Shown here one piece after another: positions 60,029 through 64,000 of a stretch of 64,000 nt of DNA (positions are counted from its first letter, which is position 1; every line of letters begins with the position of its first letter). Where the stretch lies: contig OZ218955.1 of NCBI GenBank assembly GCA_965112735.1, forward strand, positions 3,658,001 to 3,722,000, given 5' to 3'. The notes beneath the pieces are model-generated. The model was not told where the DNA came from and ran no database searches. It worked only from the letters and a program-made list of their open reading frames with translations. Source of the stretch: Phaeosaccion multiseriatum. Its lineage: Eukaryota > Ochrophyta, other classes. A program made the position numbers and the translations under genes.

Positions 60029-63000
60029 ATGCTGGGCTGCCCGAACGAGAGAATTGTAAGGCGTGCGCAGGAGCGCTTCGCCATCGTCCGACTGGAGAGG
60101 CTGAGGCCCTACCTCACGGACCTCTCACTCTTTCCACCTCGCCTGGTGAGTGGTGTGCGTGGGGAAGGCCAGGCTGTCTAGGGTGGATCCTCCCTCTCAA
60201 GCCGCCCTACCTCCTCCTTGCGGGCTCTCGAATCTATTGACTGCTAACGTGGGAGGAAAATGCCGTCCAAAGTCTCCCTCTCCATAGAGGGTCGCCGCTT
60301 TCCTCCTTCCGCCAACCGGAAAGAAGGAAGGAAGGCCGGTCGGCGGAAGGCGGAGGATCCCCACTTGTGTCCTTCAGACCTTCAAAGTTTCAAAGCCAGC
60401 CATGGTGTTCTCGCGCCCCCTAAGCCTGCATCCCCTCCCTCACAGGACCCTCAACATGCGCCCATCCGCATGGCCGAGCTCAGAGCGCTAATGCGCGTGT
60501 GGAACCTCCGTGACCGCCGCCCGGGGCGGGGCAAGCACCAGGGGGCGCACTCTGTCGACGCCGTTGCCACTCTGTGCTACCAACACGCAAGGCTGCAGCA
60601 GAAGAAGGAAGCCTCCCTGCGGAGGAGCAGGTAGGTCATATTCTAAAAGAAGTGCATGTATCGCCTGTACTTGCCAATTCACTGACTCTGCCCCTTTCCC
60701 TCTCCCTCTCGCTCCCTCTCTGGCCCCACATTTCCCTTCCCCCCCTCCCCTTCCCTGTCTCTCTCTTCTACCCTGTGTGCGTGCGTGCGTGGTTAGACTG
60801 GAGGAGAAGCTGCTGAAGCAGGAGAAGCTGCGGCAAAGCGAGGCGGACAGAGCCGAGGCACAAGCGAGGGCTAATGAGAAGCTCGAGCTCAGGCACATGG
60901 AGGAAGAAAAGCATAGGCAGAGGACAAGGCCCGGGGGGGGCGGAGTGAGGAGCAACCATTCCCCTCCCTGTGGAGGAAAGGGCTCTGACGTGGCGGAGGA
61001 TGGCAAGCAGGGGAAGAATCAGGGAGGCAATCCGGCCACCCAGGGGACGGCAGAAGATGGTGCTGACACTGGTGGGGGGGAGAGAGGCAGTGACGAGGGT
61101 GGGGAGGACCAAGGAGGAGGAGGAGGAGGAGGGGGGGGGAGGAGGAGGAGGAGGAGGAGAAGGGGAAAGAGCGCTGCTGGAGCTGGGGCAGCTGGCAAAC
61201 ATGCTCAAGCGCTCGGCAGAGATCCAGGCAGAGTCCCACACAGGGGAGAGGGAGGGCAGTCCTGCGCGCTTCGAAGCGGCACAGCAGTTGGTGATACAGC
61301 GCAAGGCCCAGCAGCAATTTGAGACAAGAATGGTGAAGATGGCCAGACTCACAAATGGCGGCCACAAAGTTTCGGATGGGGACAGCGTGCACATGTTCGG
61401 CTCTGCTCTGCCCCGACTCGGAGCCCCTTCTGTCCCAGGGGGGGGCAGCCTGGGGGGGGGGGGAGTGGTCCTGGGGGGGGACGGGAAGGGAGTGCGGCTG
61501 AGGAGGAGCAGCGTGAATGGGGGAGGAGGAGGGAGGAACAGCAGGGGCAAGGGGTCGCCCTGCCTCAAGCGAGCGAGGGGGGGCGGGGGGGCGAGCAATG
61601 GTAAGCTGTTGGTGACCTGGGACGAGGGACAGCGACAGAGGGGGGGGATCACAAATGGCAGAGCGCTGGGGACACCTGGGGGGGGAGGGCGTCTTTCACG
61701 TAACGGAGCGGGGCGGAGAGGAAACGACTCGCGCAGGAGCAGCAGGGAGGGAGGAGGCCGGGCCAGTAGGAGCCGAAGTCGGGGAGGGAGGAGGGGCAGC
61801 AGCAGGGGCACCAGCAGCAGCAGCAAGCGACGGCGGAGGAGCGGCAGCGGTAGTCTTGATGCGATGGCACTGGATGGAGAGGCTTTGGAAGCCGCCAAGC
61901 GTCGCCAAAGGAGCCTGCTGAGGAAGGCTGCCCGCCGCCGGAGTGCTCAGGAGAAGAGCTCGTTGTTGCTGCTGAACCTCACTCTGCGCCAGGGCAGCTC
62001 GGCGGCCTTCATTGACGAGCGCAACTTGCTCCCTGCGCTGCTCAAGCTCATGCATTCTTCCATAGACACGCAGGTGTGTGAAGGATGGAGGGAGGGGGGG
62101 GAAGGGAAGGGAGGGGAAGAGAAGGGAAGGGAAGGGAAGGGAAGGGAAGGGAAGGGAAGGGAAGGGAAGGGAAGGGAAGGGAAGGGAAGGGAAGGGAAGG
62201 GAAGGGAAGGGAAGGGAAGGGAAGGGAAGGGAAGGGAAGGGAAGGGAAGGGAAGGGAAGGGAAGGGAAGGGAAGGGAAGGGAAGGGAAGGGAAGGGAAGG
62301 GAAGGGAAGGGAAGGGAAGAGAAGAGAAGAGAAGGGAAGGGAAGGGAAGGGAAGGGAAGGGAAGGGAAGGGAAGGGAAGGGAAGGGAAGGGAAGGGAAGG
62401 GAAGGGAAGGGAAGGGAAGGGAAGAGAAGGGAAGGGAAGAGAAGGGAAGAGAAGGGAAGGGAAGGAGACCACCTCTTTGCGTCCCCCCCAGGCTCCCCCT
62501 TCCCTTTTCCTCCCTCTCCTCCCTCTCTCCCTTGTGCTCACGAACACACAATGTCCACCACGAACTTCCATCTCACACCCCGTGCACTACCATCCCTGTG
62601 CCCATCCCATCGACTGCCATCCCCCCACCCACGGCCATCCCATCCACCAGGTGCTGAGCAACTCCACTGCTTGCTTGGCCAATCTCTTCGTGGACGGCTA
62701 CCCCCCCGAGCTCCTCATGGAGAAGGGCGCTGTCGCTGCGCTGCTCAAGATGGCCCGCCTGGGAGCCTCCTCCTCCTCCTCTTCCCAGGCACAGCAGTTG
62801 GTGCTCCACTCGCAGCACTCGCACCACTCACAGCGGGAGAATCACAATCCGCATCCGAATCAACAGAGTCAACAGCCTCATCAGCAGCAGTTGGTGATGC
62901 ACCCCCGCATCTTGCTGAGTGCGGTAATGGGGTTGTTCGTGGCGAGCGAAGGATGGTGTCTGGAGGGGTGGCTTGTACAGCACGAAGGGGGACGGGCGGT

Positions 63001-64000
63001 ACACACACTCATGGCCCTCGCTAGGAAGGGGGTGGACAGGGCAGCAGCGGCAGGCACGGCAGGGGGGGGGAGCGGGGGTCGCGAGGAGGGAGGGGGGCCC
63101 GGAGGGGAGGAGAGGGGGGAGGGGGGCGAGGCTGGTACAGGTGCTGTGCTAATGCCGGACGTTCCTGCCACAGGAGTTGGTGATACAGAATCAGCAGCAG
63201 CAGCAGCAGCAGGAGGAGGAGGAAGAGGAGGAGGAGGAGGAGGAGGGATGGCAGTGGATGGAAGAGGGGCGGCCTGGGGGGTGAGTGTCGAGCAGCTGGA
63301 GGAGTGGGAGAGAATGACCGTAAGCTTGGCCACAATGGCGCTCGTCAATGTTTCCGTGGTGTTGACGGGGGTGCAGGCAGATGCAGTGCAGAGACTGGTG
63401 GTGGAGGTGATGGGCGATATGCTTGACGACATGGTGCTACAGCGGCAGAGGAGGGGGGGGAGGGGGGCGGGCAGGAAGGAAGTGGGGGTGGGGGGGGGGA
63501 AGGAGGGAGAGGAGAAGGGGGGCGAGGAGAAGGAGAACAAGGGGAAGAAAGAGGAGGAGGCAAAGGATGGGGAAGTGGATACCCCGCTCTCGCTGGAGAC
63601 GCCTTGCACGGATCGCCAAGTGGCGCAAGAATTCAGAGAAGGCGCGGCAGCAGCAGCAGCAGCAGCAGCAGCGGAGGATGGCAGTGGACGAGGGCAGGAC
63701 GGGGTAGGCCCGAGGCCTTTGAGTACGGCGAGGAGCGTTGCCAGCACGGCCTATGGGAGCGATTTCGAAGCGAGCGAGGGGGAGGAGGAGAAGGAGGGGC
63801 ACTGCGTTGCTGCGCCAGTTGGTGATACGGCTACAGAAGAAGCCGCCCCTGCCAGTGAGGAAATGTTGGAGACGCCGCTCATAGTGAAGATTGCAGGCGA
63901 TGGAACCGCAGCAGCGATCATAAAAGTAGCGCCACTGGTACCAGCAGGAGGAGGAGGAGCAGGAGGAGGCGGAGGAGGAGGAGGAGCAGGAGGGGGGATG
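60029..64000 (+). CDS. armadillo-like repeat protein, large, truncated by window end
   Basis: Probable exons: 60029-60145 (MLGCPNERIVRRAQERFAI), a stretch to 60630 (MAELRALMRVWNLRDR, YQHARLQQKKEA), 60803-~60950 (coiled coil LEEKLLKQEKLRQSEADRA), about 61150-62073, and 62651 onward, open to the edge. The 62073/62651 junction is phase 0 and joins LLPALLKLMHSSIDTQ to VLSNSTACLANLFVDG; with PELLMEKGAVAALLKMA and SLATMALVNVSVVLTG this indicates armadillo-type helices. The rest is Gly/Ser/Arg-rich and acidic low complexity. The frame changes between 60.93 and 61.15 kb across long G runs (frameshift, intron or sequence error), and exon 1 to exon 2 phase is unresolved. Five copies of the TTGGTGATA motif or close variants lie in its coding sequence. 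A scaffold role is a guess. Confidence 0.6.
61286..63828 (+). repeat. cluster of TTGGTGATA motifs in the armadillo-like gene
   Basis: Five sites in one gene: 61286 (read QQLVIQ), 62795 (QQLVLH), 62888 (QQLVMH), 63174 (GVGDTES) and 63816 (PVGDTAT). Two reading frames are used, so the conservation is at nucleotide rather than protein level. Confidence 0.75.
62103..62463. repeat. GGGAA pentanucleotide array in an intron
   Basis: About 70 GGGAA units with occasional AGAGAA variants, fully inside the 62074-62650 intron. Confidence 0.95.

Overview
The window is nuclear DNA from a GC-rich eukaryote. It has split genes with GT-AG introns, signal-peptide exons, Cys-rich surface proteins, a copia-type retroelement remnant and very long trinucleotide satellites. 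Gene content (PLK4-like kinase, a SHIPPO-type microtubule protein, UDP-xylose synthase, a dynamin-like GTPase, Cys/Pro-rich wall or surface proteins) would fit a microalga or related protist, possibly a stramenopile. No single gene fixes the taxon, so that placement is a low-confidence inference.

Layout. 0.7-6.2 kb: an intronless PLK4-like kinase (minus) and a TKL-like kinase (plus). 7.2-16.5 kb: two divergently transcribed secreted Cys-rich proteins sharing a 225-bp promoter interval; the right-hand one contains 23 consecutive copies of one ~53-residue exon. 17.3-21.1 kb: a segment with somatomedin-B-like exons, a third Cys-rich surface protein and a gene fragment, repeated directly at 28.2-32.0 kb. 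21.1-28.2 kb: a patchwork of blocks inverted relative to 43.3-54.6 kb, with a copia remnant, a ~0.95-kb CCT/CTT satellite and a 3'-truncated dynamin paralogue. 31.7-33.1 kb: SHIPPO-like gene (minus). 35.3-40.3 kb: a ten-exon gene (minus) whose exon phases join a glutathione S-transferase to a HIT/HINT domain. 40.6-43.8 kb: low-complexity RGG-type protein. 44.7-46.9 kb: MYND zinc-finger/MSS51-like protein (minus). 47-50.7 kb: fragments and hypotheticals. 51.2-56.0 kb: complete dynamin-like GTPase. 56.7-58.0 kb: 1.28-kb pure GGA satellite. 58.5-59.9 kb: UDP-glucuronate decarboxylase (minus). 60.0-64.0 kb: armadillo-like protein, cut by the window edge.

Three things stand out. (1) A family of secreted proteins with a shared Cys domain (CD..GC ... 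C[NT]Y ... C+.C) that has grown by exon and gene duplication. (2) A GST-HIT fusion supported by matching intron phase at all nine junctions. (3) A dispersed 13-base motif, CAGTTGGTGATAC, lying in or beside CAG/CTG-rich tracts in at least four unrelated genes, in three reading frames and both orientations. Splice sites, frames and repeats were read by eye; homologies come from recognised motifs, not database searches.
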